Shown here piece after piece: positions 11,660 through 21,295 of a stretch of 64,000 bases of DNA (the first letter of the stretch is position 1; the number at the start of each line of letters is the position of its first letter). Source of the stretch: Dichetophora obliterata (Eukaryota; Arthropoda; Insecta; Diptera; Sciomyzidae); NCBI GenBank assembly GCA_963920525.1, contig OY986436.1, positions 87,062,289 through 87,126,288 of the forward strand. Direction: 5' to 3'. A program made the position numbers and the translations under genes. The notes beneath the pieces were generated by a model that saw only the letters and a list, made by a program, of their open reading frames with translations, ran no database searches and had not been told where the DNA came from.

Positions 11660-11807
11660 AGCTGGATTCACTGATCACCTTCAGCATGTTTTGAAAGTCT
11701 TTTTCATATGAAGTTTTCGTTCAGAGAGAAAAATTTCTGCACGCTCTCAACTTAACATTATTTTAAATCAGACAAAAACATGCTGAAGGTTATCAGTGAA
11801 TTCAGCT
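11660..11807. mobile_element. Approximately 150-bp palindromic MITE abutting the previous one
   Basis: The ends AGCTGGATTCACTGATCACC and the complement AGCTGAATTCACTGATAACC continue together through TTCAGCATGTTTT, about 33 bases with two or three mismatches. The element starts at the last base of the preceding MITE, so one probably inserted at the other's edge. Confidence 0.8.
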
Positions 11808-11811
11808 TAAC

Positions 11812-11905
11812 TACTCAACATGGCTGTCGTGTTATATTGAGAGAAGCTCTCTCGACAAAGAGAAAAAAGCTTTGTTTGCTGTTATATTGTGCTGCTGGTT
11901 GAATG
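11812..11905 (-). repeat. Dispersed repeat, inverted partner of 1240-1336
   Basis: Reads CAACATGGCTGTCGTGTTAT then GAGAGAAGCTCTCTCGACAA, the approximate reverse complement of 1240-1336. It ends near GTTGAATGTAGG. Only two copies are in the window and no coding is associated. Confidence 0.6.
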
Positions 11906-11999
11906 TAGGCATCAAATAAAATGCGTGATTTTGCAATAATTAAAGAGTACATTTTTCGAAAACCTTGGTAAGCTATAACAATCTATATTATCATAGGAA

Positions 12000-12093
12000 T
12001 CAAATAAAAAAAGAATTATCAAAATCGGTTCAGCGGTTACCGAGCTTATTCTGGATGAAATTTCGTGAGTCTCCTTTTATATAATAGTATAGA
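12000..12093 (-). mobile_element. Helitron-like 5' terminus, minus orientation
   Basis: On the minus strand the segment begins TCTATACTATTATATAAAAG after an A, the 5' signature of insect Helitrons. It is followed by a segment reading GGTAACCGCTGAACCGATTT, analogous in position to AACCACTGAACCGATT in the other two. The matching 3' end was not found, so the left limit is unknown. Confidence 0.6.
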
Positions 12094-12479
12094 TAACAAA
12101 CACAAATTTTGTCCGGCGTATAATTTTTTAAGTAAAAGTCCAATCATAATAAATTTTGTATGGTTCGGTAGGTTTAAGCCTGTAGATGAGCAAATTTATT
12201 TCTTAAAAATTTATATTTTTTAAGTTATAGCGAGTTAAAGTTTACGTATAATTAATGTTGTTATGTTGCTTTTTCTCTTCTTAATTTCAGCATCTAATTT
12301 AAAAATCAAGAAATATTCTTATTTCTGTATATTTAAAATAAATTTGGGTATGAAATTAAATATGCTAACATTATATCGTCGTTGTGTGTGCAATACCGCG
12401 TATTGTAAAAAGGCCAAAATTAATTTAATTTCAATTTTGATCAGATGAAGATCAATTCAATAGCTTAAAATAATATCTA

Positions 12480-12522
12480 GGTATTTTGATTTTGGCGTTT
12501 TAACGCCACACAGGCTTACTAG
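12480..12522 (+). mobile_element. Helitron 3' terminus with hairpin
   Basis: GGCGTTTTAACGCC at 12494-12507 can form a 6-bp stem with a TT loop. After 11 nt comes CTAG (12519-12522), followed by T. A hairpin 10-12 nt before CTRR is the classical Helitron 3' end. The corresponding 5' TC end was not identified upstream on the same strand. Confidence 0.65.
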
Positions 12523-12697
12523 TCTATTCTATTTTTTCTCTTACGACCGATGATTTAATCTCTGAGTACAATTAGTGCTGCCATATTTTGCAAACAATTG
12601 GGTATGTTCAAAGCCAGTTTCATAGTTTTTGCTATGTTCTCACGTTTCTTTTTTGTTTCTGTTGCACTTAAAAATATAGCTGATAACAAAACTATGC

Positions 12698-12724
12698 TAT
12701 ATAAAGCAACCCTGCATCGTCAGT
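12698..12724 (+). promoter_or_regulatory. Possible TATA/Initiator pair upstream of tandem repeats
   Basis: TATATAAAG at 12698 is followed by TCAGT at 12720, the arthropod initiator pentamer. The spacing from the first T to the initiator A is 24 nt, shorter than the usual 30 or so, which weakens the call. Together with AATAAA at about 13433 this may mark the transcribed part of an LTR or other retroelement, but no coding confirms that. Confidence 0.25.
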
Positions 12725-12812
12725 CGCTATCGCTTTAATTCTGGACGGGTTCTCTGTGTCTGGCGACCACAGAGAATCGCTGGTCGCAACGACTTTTGAT
12801 TCTGTTCGAGCT

Positions 12813-13025
12813 CTAACTCGAACTTTATACGTCGGCTCCGGTTGGTCGGAAATCCGAAGGAGTTTTTTTAATTCGGACTTTATACGTCGGCTTTGGTCGA
12901 TCAGAAATCCAAAGTAGTTTTAATTTGGACTTTATACGTCGGCTTCGGTCATTAGGAAATCTGAAGTAGTCGTATTTATTGGGCTTGACACGTCGGCTTC
13001 GGCCAGTGGGGCATCCAACGTAGTT
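12813..13025. repeat. Four-unit tandem repeat, 52-56 bp period
   Basis: ACTTTATACGTCGGCT or close variants recur at 12822, 12877, 12929 and about 12984, each followed by a GGTC...GAAATCCGAAG block. Units differ by about 15-20%. The array is GC-richer than its surroundings and could fold, because GGATTTC and GAAATCC-like blocks recur. Its function and parent element are unknown. Confidence 0.8.
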
Positions 13026-13187
13026 ACTTGTGCTTATAAAAATATTAGGGAGCTTCACACCTTTTAAATTTATTTCTATTACTACAAATTGTGAATACAC
13101 CTTTAAAATACTAGGGTTATTAACGCCACATTAATTTGCTTCGAACTTGCTAATAGCAGCGTAATTGGGCCTTGCTCTTAAGCCACT

Positions 13188-13275
13188 CTCACCGAGCTTC
13201 GCCAAGTCACCGTTTTTCACCGAACATCACCGAAATTCGCCGAGTCACCGCAATTCTCCGAGACACCGAACTAGC
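13188..13275. repeat. Short tandem CACCGA-type repeat
   Basis: A run of about seven imperfect 11-13-bp units built on TCACCGAA/TCGCCGAG. It sits between the 55-bp array and an AT-rich stretch with AATAAAAC at about 13433. No frame through it looks like a real protein; two overlapping frames only reflect the repeat. Confidence 0.75.
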
Positions 13276-13937
13276 ACACGAGAACGCTATCACAACTGCA
13301 TACGTGTTATTTTTGCATATTTCCAATATTGTGTATTGTATAAAGAAAGACTTAATTATAAATTGTACACTAAGAGAAAGAATATATAGAACTTGAAATA
13401 CTCTGTACTCTGAGAAAATTTACAACGTTATAAATAAAACACCTACTATTATAATCGATCAGAAACCATCAAGTCTTTTCTTTTATTAGCGAAAGTTCGA
13501 GGGTCTTTTGTCTGATCCTGGAACGGCTGAGCATAACTCAATGCATACCTCAATACCTACACTACATGAACACAACTGTTGAGTTAACTGTCAGATGCTA
13601 CAACTGACGCTGTTAAATTAATAAACACAGAAAGAACGCACCAACTTTTAGTAAGAAACCCCGTAGGACAGAAATCCCTTGACGAATAATCCTCTTTGAA
13701 TCCGGAAAGAATTTTCATAGCTTATAATGATTTACTAACAAACTTTGTTACAATTTCCTCCTACCGGCATGTGGCCTCACGGTTTGCAACGCACCAATCT
13801 GGCAACGCCGATTCATTATCAAACAATTGTTCAAAAGTTGTGCAAAATATAATTGAATACAATTTATAACAAAAAGGAGGTAAGTAAAAGGTTTATAATA
13901 AAAATTTATAATGAAGGTTAAAAAAAATAAAATTCAT
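13276..13937. other. Unassigned sequence, possible retroelement leader
   Basis: No gene is recognised. AATAAAAC near 13433 could be a polyadenylation signal for a transcript starting near 12722. The following segment up to 13560 (containing GATCCTGGAACGGCTGAGCA) has the look of an LTR/primer-binding junction, but no LTR partner or coding was found. Confidence 0.3.
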
Positions 13938-14172
13938 CTTGCTTTCGTGGACGAAATTTTCTTCATCTTTTCGTTGCAGAAATTTCTTTCATGTTTCTTA
14001 TTTTATTTCGTTACCGAAATTTCCTTTGAATTTCCACTTTATTTTCTTGGCGATATTTACTACATATTTCATACTTGCTTTCGTTGACGAATTTTCTTGC
14101 ATTTTTCTTTCAAAGTTTTGTCGGCGAAAATTTAGTCTCATTTAGACACTTTCGTACATGAATCTTCCTTGA
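13938..14172. repeat. Degenerate tandem repeat around TTTCGTNGACGAAA
   Basis: About seven units of 34-40 bp. Each has a palindromic core related to TTTCGTTGACGAAATTT (for example at about 13944, 13966, 14009 and 14080) followed by a pyrimidine-rich spacer with TTTCTTTCAT- or TTTCCTTTGA-like wording. Units are strongly diverged. No host element is recognised. Confidence 0.65.
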
Positions 14173-14974
14173 ATCCTTAAGAAAACAGCCAACTGGGAAC
14201 CTTTGCAATCTATTTGTTTACATAAAAAATTAAATATAATTAAATTAAATCTAATTTCTGACGTCAAGAGTAGTATTTAGAGAAAAACATCGCTCAATAA
14301 GGTAGCGCTACCATTACAGCACACAGCTGTTGTCTGCGCTGAATGTGGCCATTATAAGTATAGATTTTTAGCTGTAGAAGTCTGTCGGCTGATTTTGACA
14401 TATCAGTTTAGCACTTGATTGTAAAATGTGTTAGCAGATGCGCTCACATCAACAATTGCTAGCTTTAATAATTTAACAGTTTAGCAGGACTTTTTACTGA
14501 AATTTTGCTGCATACCATTATTAATTTATGCAACACAATGCAAACAAACAAAGAAGAGAAACAAATAACTAGTTATTTGAAATACTATAAATGCATAAGC
14601 TTTTGAATTGAAAAATAAAATTGTCCAAAAACATTAAATTTTGAGCACTTTAATTTCTTTTTGCCAATCTTTTGTAGTCCATAAAGGAAAAACTCTACAA
14701 TTTAATTAAAGAGCCATTTAATTTTTTTCAACTTTGGCTTGCAATATATAAAATAGCAACTGGAACGCAAAGAAAATATCACTCTTATCACAGTGAGGAA
14801 GCAAAAAGAAAAATCCTCAACTTTCAAAGTGCATTGCGGTTAAACGGTTCAATATTTTGCTACAATTTGTTCACTTAGTGATGCAGAATTTTATCTTCTT
14901 TCATCGGGTACCAAATACCTGTGTGTACATGAAAATTTTTTTTTTTTTAATTAATCTACAATTTCGTTTCCAAT
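14173..14974. other. AT-rich stretch with a MITE-end remnant
   Basis: No gene is seen. GCTGAATGTGGCCATT at 14338-14353 matches the end of the GGCCGCATTC MITE family (48137-48297, 50304-50528) with one change and is probably a decayed terminus. The rest is AT-rich and unassigned. Confidence 0.45.
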
Positions 14975-15550
14975 TACTCCACTGCGCCCCAGTTCAAAAC
15001 TCCAAGTTTTATCAGGTTGTCCTCTACTTGGTCTTTCCAAAAGAGATGCGGTCTTCCTCTTTCCGGATACCTAATCGAATATCTCTTCACTGAAGAATCG
15101 TCTTTCAAGCTCTGAACATAACCTAGGCAGGGAAGCCGTTCAATATTTAAGGGCTTGAATGCGTCGATGTCAGCATACAGCTCGTACAGTTCATCACTTT
15201 ACCGTGTTCGGTACTTGCCATTGAAGCAGATTGGTCTGTAGATCTTGCGTAGGATCTTTCTCTCGAAGGCTCTTAAAGTATTTTCATCTGAACTGTTTAA
15301 CGTTTGGTTTGTGAAGCAGAAAGTAGGATTGGCATGATAAACGATTTATAACTCGTTATTTTTGTTCGTCGAGAAAGGGCTTTGCTTCTCAATTGCTTAC
15401 TGAACCCAAAATAATATCTCTTTACAATAAATATCTTTGGTTTTATTTCAATGTTGATAACGTTAATAGAGCTTATGCTGGATGACAGGTTGAATTTCGA
15501 GGTTTAAAGACACTGGGACTGTTTCAATGTTGACACCAAGTAGTATAGAT
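14975..15550 (-). pseudogene. RTE-like LINE fragment, C-terminal end
   Basis: This is about 75% alignable with 30340-30900, the 3' part of the RTE-like LINE lower in the window, in the same orientation. Shared landmarks are CTACTTGGTCTTTCCAA, GCAGATTGGTC(T/C)GTAGATCTT and GTTGACACCAAGTA. Read on the minus strand it encodes the post-RT region of the polyprotein (YKSFIMPILL- and RPHLFW-like stretches) with many stops. It is slightly longer inside than the 30-kb copy, which has lost about 40 bp there. The limits are approximate. Confidence 0.75.
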
Positions 15551-16557
15551 TTATGGATTATATCCCTCTTATTTTTGTTTTTTTATTGAAAGTGTTTTTA
15601 TGTGATGGACTTCACACCCGACGCACAACATATTTAAACTCTTCAGGTAAAATAATCGGACAAAAGTTTTTGTATGCAAATATTTGCTGATTTGTCGTTA
15701 TTGCATTCAAATATTGGCGCAATAGATAGAAAAAATATTGTTCCTCATTAGCTCTCTTTTAATTTCTCAAATATGTTGCGTAAAAAAGCTCCTCTGTTTG
15801 ATAAGTAAAAATGTGTTAATAAATAAAGAATTTATTGTAAAAAAATACAATATGTGCACATATATTTCCTTTATGGAAATATTTCCTCAGATCGTGCACA
15901 CTTTTTTGTAAAAATATGTGTGATAGTTTTTGTCGCTTATTTGGCCTCTTGAACTATAGTGCAATGTGCGACGTCACTATTAATCATGGAGAACGTTTCA
16001 CCGTCGAATAGATTAAATTTACGGCAATTTTCGTGTTTAGCGTCCGAAAATCCGTAAGAACGTATATTTAAAGTAGCATGTGAATAACAGAAATTATGGG
16101 CATAGTGTAACAATTAATTATTCCCCACTGAGCCGTTACGCAACATAAGAAAGGAACTAACGCTGGTGTTCATTTATTTGACGAAGCTACTTTGACTTAT
16201 AGATAATCATTACTTCATGTATAAATCAAGTATCTCTTGTGAAAATACATTTATTTTTGTGTATTTTCGATAAAGAAACAACAAAAAATCGAAACAAGAC
16301 TTTGAAAATGAGAAATAAACTAAGAAAAAACCAGAGTAAATGCTTTCTTTTATTTTTATTTTGCAAGATTAAATAATAATGGAAAATGTAATACGTTATA
16401 AATCTATCTTTAACAGTCTTTCATAAAATGGGCGATTGTGCTCAAGGGGCGCAAGAAGGCTCAGAAGAGAGCTTATTAAAAAAATTTAGAAAATTCAAAG
16501 ATTTTTGAGGACTAAAGGATAAAAAATGACTGAAATTCTTAAAATGCTCTATGTGTA
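15551..16557. other. AT-rich stretch without a recognisable gene
   Basis: No reading frame with motifs, no terminal-repeat structure and no similarity to other parts of the window were noticed. A short GC-richer patch around 15960-16070 is unassigned. Confidence 0.45.
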
Positions 16558-16740
16558 TCTATAATATTATATAAAATTGAAGTGAAATTTTTTTCTATTT
16601 AAACTCCAAAAGTACTGGAACGATTTTCATAAAATAAGTTTTGAAATATCATTTCTGTGCTACAGTACTTTTGAAAGGTATTTTTTTTTCGAAGTTTAAA
16701 CAATAAATATATTTAATTAAAGTGTTAAGTTTTTAAGAAA
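16558..16740 (+). mobile_element. Helitron-like 5' terminal fragment
   Basis: Begins TCTATAATATTATATAAAAT after A and is alignable with 41055-41215 (shared ACTCCAAAAGTAC, AAATATCAT, GTGCTACA). That makes it a copy of the same Helitron-type 5' region. Immediately downstream lies a MITE at 16768. The 3' end was not identified. Confidence 0.6.
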
Positions 16741-16767
16741 TCATCCCATCTGCTGCGCATCGCTTAA

Positions 16768-17291
16768 GGCCGCTTTACATTGTCCTACTGTGTTTTACGA
16801 CATGTGAAATAGAAAGTATAATCGAATTACAGCATACTGTCCTTGTTTAATTTTTGTATGAAGAAATTAATTTTTTTCTTTTAGACTATCTCACAGAGTC
16901 AGATCACACTTTTATTCTTTACACTTTAATAAAACTTTAAATTTGTCAAATGAATCGGTTGTACATGCATTCAAAGCCTTTCCAAAGTTCAATTAGCTGT
17001 AAAATCACTTCGTTCTGCCATTCCATCCAATAGATTATGGGTTTAAAATATTCCGACTAAAATAAATTTCAAGAAAGGTAAAATTTATGGTAAAATTTAT
17101 GGTAAAATGTCGGATAGAATGTGTAATAAAATTAGACACAAACCTAAAATTAAAATGTGGTACGACATGCCAAAAAAAATCAAAACAGATTTGAACTTAC
17201 ATTATTTTCCATTGTTTACACCATCACACATTCTATTGCACATGAAAATTTTGACATGTCGTAACAAACAGTAGGACAATGTTAAGCGGCC
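16768..17291. mobile_element. 524-bp MITE flanked by TTAA
   Basis: The inverted ends GGCCGCTTTACATTGTCCTA and the complement GGCCGCTTAACATTGTCCTA continue to ACGACATGT, about 35 of 38 matching. TTAA lies directly left (16764-16767) and, after one extra T, right (17293-17296). TTAA is the target of piggyBac-type elements, so this may be mobilised by one. There is no coding. The ends resemble, but are distinct from, the GGCCGCATTC family. Confidence 0.8.
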
Positions 17292-18189
17292 TTTAATCGT
17301 TTTGTTTTCATGCGGTTGTGTTGCGAGAATTTTAATAAACTCCATGCCGCTCTCTATTCTTCTCTTTCTCTTCGTGCTCAGCTAGCACAGCTAAAGTTGC
17401 CAGTTTTTTCGTACTCCTGGTCGCCATTTGTCGACAACTAAGCCGCCAAAAACCGCCAAAAATGTTTTCTTAAAATGTTTTAATGTTGCAACAGCATAGA
17501 TCTTTTATTAGTTATAGTTAAATATATTCTTATTACATAATATATTAACATGTAGAGACCATAGAAAAAACTACAAAAAGATCCACGATCAGAATTTTTT
17601 TTAATTATAAAAAACGATAACATAAGAACAATAAATGAACTAATAAGTACACTTTTTAATCCAATCGTTGGAATTATTCATTTCTTATTACTCGTTCTAT
17701 TAGAATTTAAAAGGTTCAAATTATTAGAAATTTTTTTCATAAATCCAAAAATAATATTTAATACCTATTGGAATACTCTAAGAAAGCAGCGGCTTGGTTT
17801 GGTTCTTGTGCATGTTTATCATTTCTCTACACATGTGGCTTCAAAGAACAGGTGGTAGAGCCATAAACTTATAACCTAAGCTTAGTGGGTTCGTACTAAA
17901 CAGGTTTAGTTATTTTTTATTTTTGCCAAAAATATTTTAATATAGCCATGCATTATGATTTAGTTTCATGAGGGAATAAAACTCAATTTTAATATTTGGC
18001 GTCGATTAAATTTTATTACAGTTTCTGTGTCATCGTATATATAATTCAGGATTTACAAGAATTTAGTCTAAGATTTTTGAGCTTGTTTTGACGGCTATGA
18101 AAAAATTTAAAGTATTGTACAAAACAAACTTTATTATATGCATTACATATATTTTTAAGCCTATTACATAATATCCAGCCTAAAAGGAT
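17292..18189. other. Unassigned AT-rich sequence
   Basis: No gene is recognised. The first 180 bp is less AT-rich and contains a short direct duplication (CCGCCAAAAACCGCCAAAAA). LINE similarity starts at about 18190. Confidence 0.45.
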
Positions 18190-19003
18190 ATTTGATGCAA
18201 CAGAAACTGATATACAATCGGCAATAATAAATCTTAATAGTTCATGCAAACCGGAAAATGGTGGTTTTTCGCCAATATTTTTTAAACAATGCTTAAAAAA
18301 CGTTCTTAAGCCTCTACAAATTCTGTTTAACTTATGTCTTAAAAATTGTAAATTCATCGACAGTTGGAAAATATGCACGATAGAGCCTAGGTTTAAATCA
18401 GGCAACCGTTGTGATGTTTCCAATTATATAGCAATTTTGAAACAAGGAGTTTTTGCTAAAATTTTATATCTTATTCTCAAAAATAAACTGTTTTTTTGTG
18501 ACAGTCAACATGGCTTCCTACCTGGAAAATCTGCTTGCTCAAATTCAATGCTTATTACAAATAGCTAGAAGCAATAGAACAGCGTTCTCAGTTAGGTATT
18601 ATCTACTCTGATTTTGCTAAAGCTTTTGATAAGATAGATCATAATATACTACTTCAAAGGCTAAAGAAAATTGGAATCCTAAATCCATTATTAAATTTTT
18701 TAAAAAGCTATCTTTGTGATATAAAATTGTATGCGAAAATTGGCTCGTTTAGATCGGATACTATAAATGTTACTTCTGGAGCTCCCCAGGGTTCACACTG
18801 TGGACCTTTTCTATTCTTTATAAATGATCTTTATAAATGGTCTGCCAATGGTTGTAAAACACTCTAGATGCCTAACATTTGCAGATGATGTTAAGATTTT
18901 CAATCCAATCCCTAGCATATCAGACTGTTTAAATATTCAAAATGATCTAGAAAGCTTGCATAACTGGTGCGTTAACAATAATCTTTTTCTGAATATTCTG
19001 TTG
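18190..19003 (+). pseudogene. LINE reverse transcriptase, N-terminal half of a split copy
   Basis: The conceptual translation in shifting frames gives FSPIFFKQCLKNVLKPLQ, ICTIEPRFKSGN, SQHGFLPGKS, IIYSDFAKAFDKIDHNILL (motif A), GAPQGSHCGP (motif B) and LTFADDVKIF (motif C). This is a jockey/CR1-type reverse transcriptase order. It breaks off at NNLFLN. The C-terminal continuation is found at about 28760-29465, beyond the 8.6-kb Transib insertion. Several stops and frameshifts are present, and endonuclease and ORF1 are absent. Confidence 0.85.
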
Positions 19004-19185
19004 TATTTCTTTTGATAAAGCCTATCATGGAATAAACCTTTGAAGTTATGAAATCTACATGGGCATTAAATGTTAATTTTTAATCAAAAAAAGCACCCAA
19101 ATACTTTGTAGATCATTTCAATTGAAACAATTATTATTTATGCAGTATTGAAATGTAATATTATTTATGTTTTTAGCGTAAGATA

Positions 19186-20125
19186 CAGGGTTGTCCATAT
19201 TCGAAGCGCCATTTTATTTTTAAATAAATCAAAGAAACCACAATTTTTTGTCTGTTCGTCATGAATATCATTTAATTGGGTTCAAGTAGATTTGCTTACA
19301 TTATTTCTTGAATATGATATCTCGTAAATGGTCGCCATTGACCTCTACGACATATTGTGCCCGTTTTGCAGCATTTTCCATGGTTTTCTTCAACATTTCG
19401 ATGGGAATGGCGGTTATTTCTTGACGGATGTTGGTTTTCAGCTCTTCTAGGGTCTTTGGCTTGTTGACGTAAACCTTTGATTTCAAATAACCCCACAAAA
19501 AGAAGTCTGGAGGCGTTAAATCTGGTGATTTTGGCGAAATCGAAATCACCATTTTTTGACATCAAACGGCCAGGGAACAATTGCTTCAAAAAATCGATTG
19601 TAGTGCGGCTTGTGTGTGGTGGCGCGCCGTCTTGTTGAAACCAGTAGTGCCTGATACGCTTTCGACGAACGATTGGCATGAAAAAATTGTTTATCATATC
19701 GCGATAACGCTCCTGATTGACAGTAACTCTGTGGCCATTATCATCTTCGAAAAAGAACGGCCCAATGAGCATTTTAGCACAAACGCCGCACCAAACAGTG
19801 ACTTTTGCATCGTGAAGAGGTACCTCTTGAATCTCTTATGGATTTTCAGTGGCATAAATACGGCAATTTTGTTTGTTTACCGTTCCGTTCAACTGAAAAT
19901 GAGCTTCATCGCTCATTTTTTGAAAGCACGTTGAGTTTTCACTATTGACTTGTTTTGTTGAATGTAAATTTCAACAATTTTAGAGCGTTCGCGTGGCGTG
20001 TACTGTTCCATTGTAAACATTTGCTTGGAATGACGCTTCAAACGCGGTATGTCATTAGTCGATTTGGCATCACTGCGGAAAGTTACAGTGTTGCCAGATG
20101 GGCGCTTCGAATATGGACAACCCTG
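19186..20125 (-). mobile_element. 940-bp Tc1/mariner-superfamily element, DD41D type
   Basis: TA duplications lie at 19184-19185 and 20126-20127. The inverted ends CAGGGTTGTCCATATTCGAA followed by GCGCC are perfect for 25 bp. At 940 bp it is shorter than a full element, consistent with loss of the transposase N-terminal half. The empty site can be read from the duplicate at 28765-28785, where the sequence contains a single TA at that position. Confidence 0.9.
19296..19772 (-). pseudogene. DD41D-type transposase, C-terminal part
   Basis: One frame gives PFFFEDDNG, WFQQDGAPPHTSRT and FLKQLFPGR; it then shifts near 19550 to the frame giving SPKSPDLTPPDFFLWGYLKS. Allowing for the shift, spacing from QQD to PPD is about 41 residues. 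This matches the DD41D (rosa-like) group known from fruit flies. The first catalytic Asp region and DNA-binding domain are missing, so it is inactive. The perfect terminal repeats make it a candidate for movement in trans. Confidence 0.85.
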
Positions 20126-20256
20126 TATTACATGACATTTATAAATCAGCCCTATAACTGAGTCCCATCGTAGTACGATATCGTAGAATCTACGAAAAAG
20201 GCTTCACAGAGTTTATTCGTAGCGTCATTCGAAGATTTTTAAAGTAATTTTTTACG

Positions 20257-20361
20257 ACGTGTTTTGGCTGTCGGAGAAAATTTTGAAATAAAATTCAGAA
20301 GGAACAACCACTTTTACTGTATAAATTTTTATTTACATTTTCTCCGACAGCCAAAACACGT
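20257..20361. mobile_element. 105-bp hairpin element inside the left terminal repeat
   Basis: ACGTGTTTTGGCTGTCGGAG at left and its complement at right form 24-bp arms around a 56-bp loop. The right-hand copy of the Transib terminal repeat lacks this block (it reads TACGACACACAGTGCAC directly), so it is an insertion. Confidence 0.75.
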
Positions 20362-20390
20362 TGCACAGTGGACTTTTTTGGCACTTTTTT

Positions 20391-21295
20391 TGATGTAAAA
20401 TCTACAACTTTTGAACCACTTGAGATTTTTCAACCAGGTTTTTTTATATAAAGGAAATTGGTTGCGCTATATAGAGATACAAAAATATCTGGGTACTTTA
20501 CAGGGTGGTTCGAAACATGATATATTTTTGTTATGTATATGATCTTAGAAGTATTTTTTTTTAACTAAAATTCCTTAATAACGCTAAATTGATTTTCCTG
20601 TAAAAGCTATACAATTTTATAAAAAACGAGAGACAATTTTTTAACTGTGCTGTTATAATTTATTTATGGATCGTTTTATTTTTTTTATAGCTGCAGAGTT
20701 TGCCTTCACTATAGACTGCAGTGTTTGCCGACTTGAACTATGTCCAAGGCAAACAAAGACGTTTAAAATAAACTGAACAAGGGAGAGATCTGCCAGCTTG
20801 TGTGGTTAATTAAAGTCTGATTTATTGTTGGCCATCTCGGCTCTTTTATAACATTTTTACAAAACTTACTTAGTAGTCTTAATCTATGGTCATACTTCTC
20901 TAGTTAATTAATATAATTATAACCTATGTTGCGTTTCGTTCTTGCATATTGAATTTGAATCATCGAAAGGATTCAAATTACATATTTTTGGTTTGACGAA
21001 TGATAATTTGGCACGGTCAACAATATTGAGTGAGTAATAAAAATATTCGCATGCACTGAGTGCAGCACACGCCGATAATGCAGTGCTAACTTATTAGTCA
21101 CTCAATATGTTGCTGTTTATTACAACGAAACTTAGGGTCGGCAGTGTGTATAACGAGAGCACACTACAGTGCTAATTAAAAATACCAGTGTTACCTGAAA
21201 ACATGAAAAACTACAAATATATCCTTTTAGGCATTTTAAGCTACATAATACTCATATCTAAAGAAAGTTTTACCAGTTTTTTATATTTTTATTAA
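20391..21295. other. Transib B 3' region without coding
   Basis: No gene is recognised. A hairpin-like segment at 21020-21125 has inverted ends (ATTGAGTGAGTAATAA versus the complement of TTATTAGTCACTCAAT). The Transib transposase C-terminus (HKVL- and SDP-type motifs), expected here on the minus strand, was not found and appears lost. Confidence 0.5.

Larger units (their letters stand above)
19004..20155 (-). repeat. Inverted duplicate of the LINE/Transib right junction
   Basis: Leaving out the mariner-like element at 19186-20125, the remaining about 210 bp is the reverse complement of 28751-28975, the LINE sequence to the right of the Transib. It includes the complement of TTCATAACTTCAAAGG and of GGGCTGATAAATAA. 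It starts exactly where the plus-strand LINE half ends and runs into the Transib's left terminal repeat. The LINE sequence at 28751 onward reads through in frame, so the right copy is original and the left copy the duplicate. Confidence 0.8.

Noticed and set aside
12570..13560. Complete LTR of a gypsy- or BEL-type retrotransposon
   Set aside because: No second LTR, no gag/pol coding and no unambiguous TG...CA boundaries were found, so only the possible promoter and repeats are listed at low confidence.
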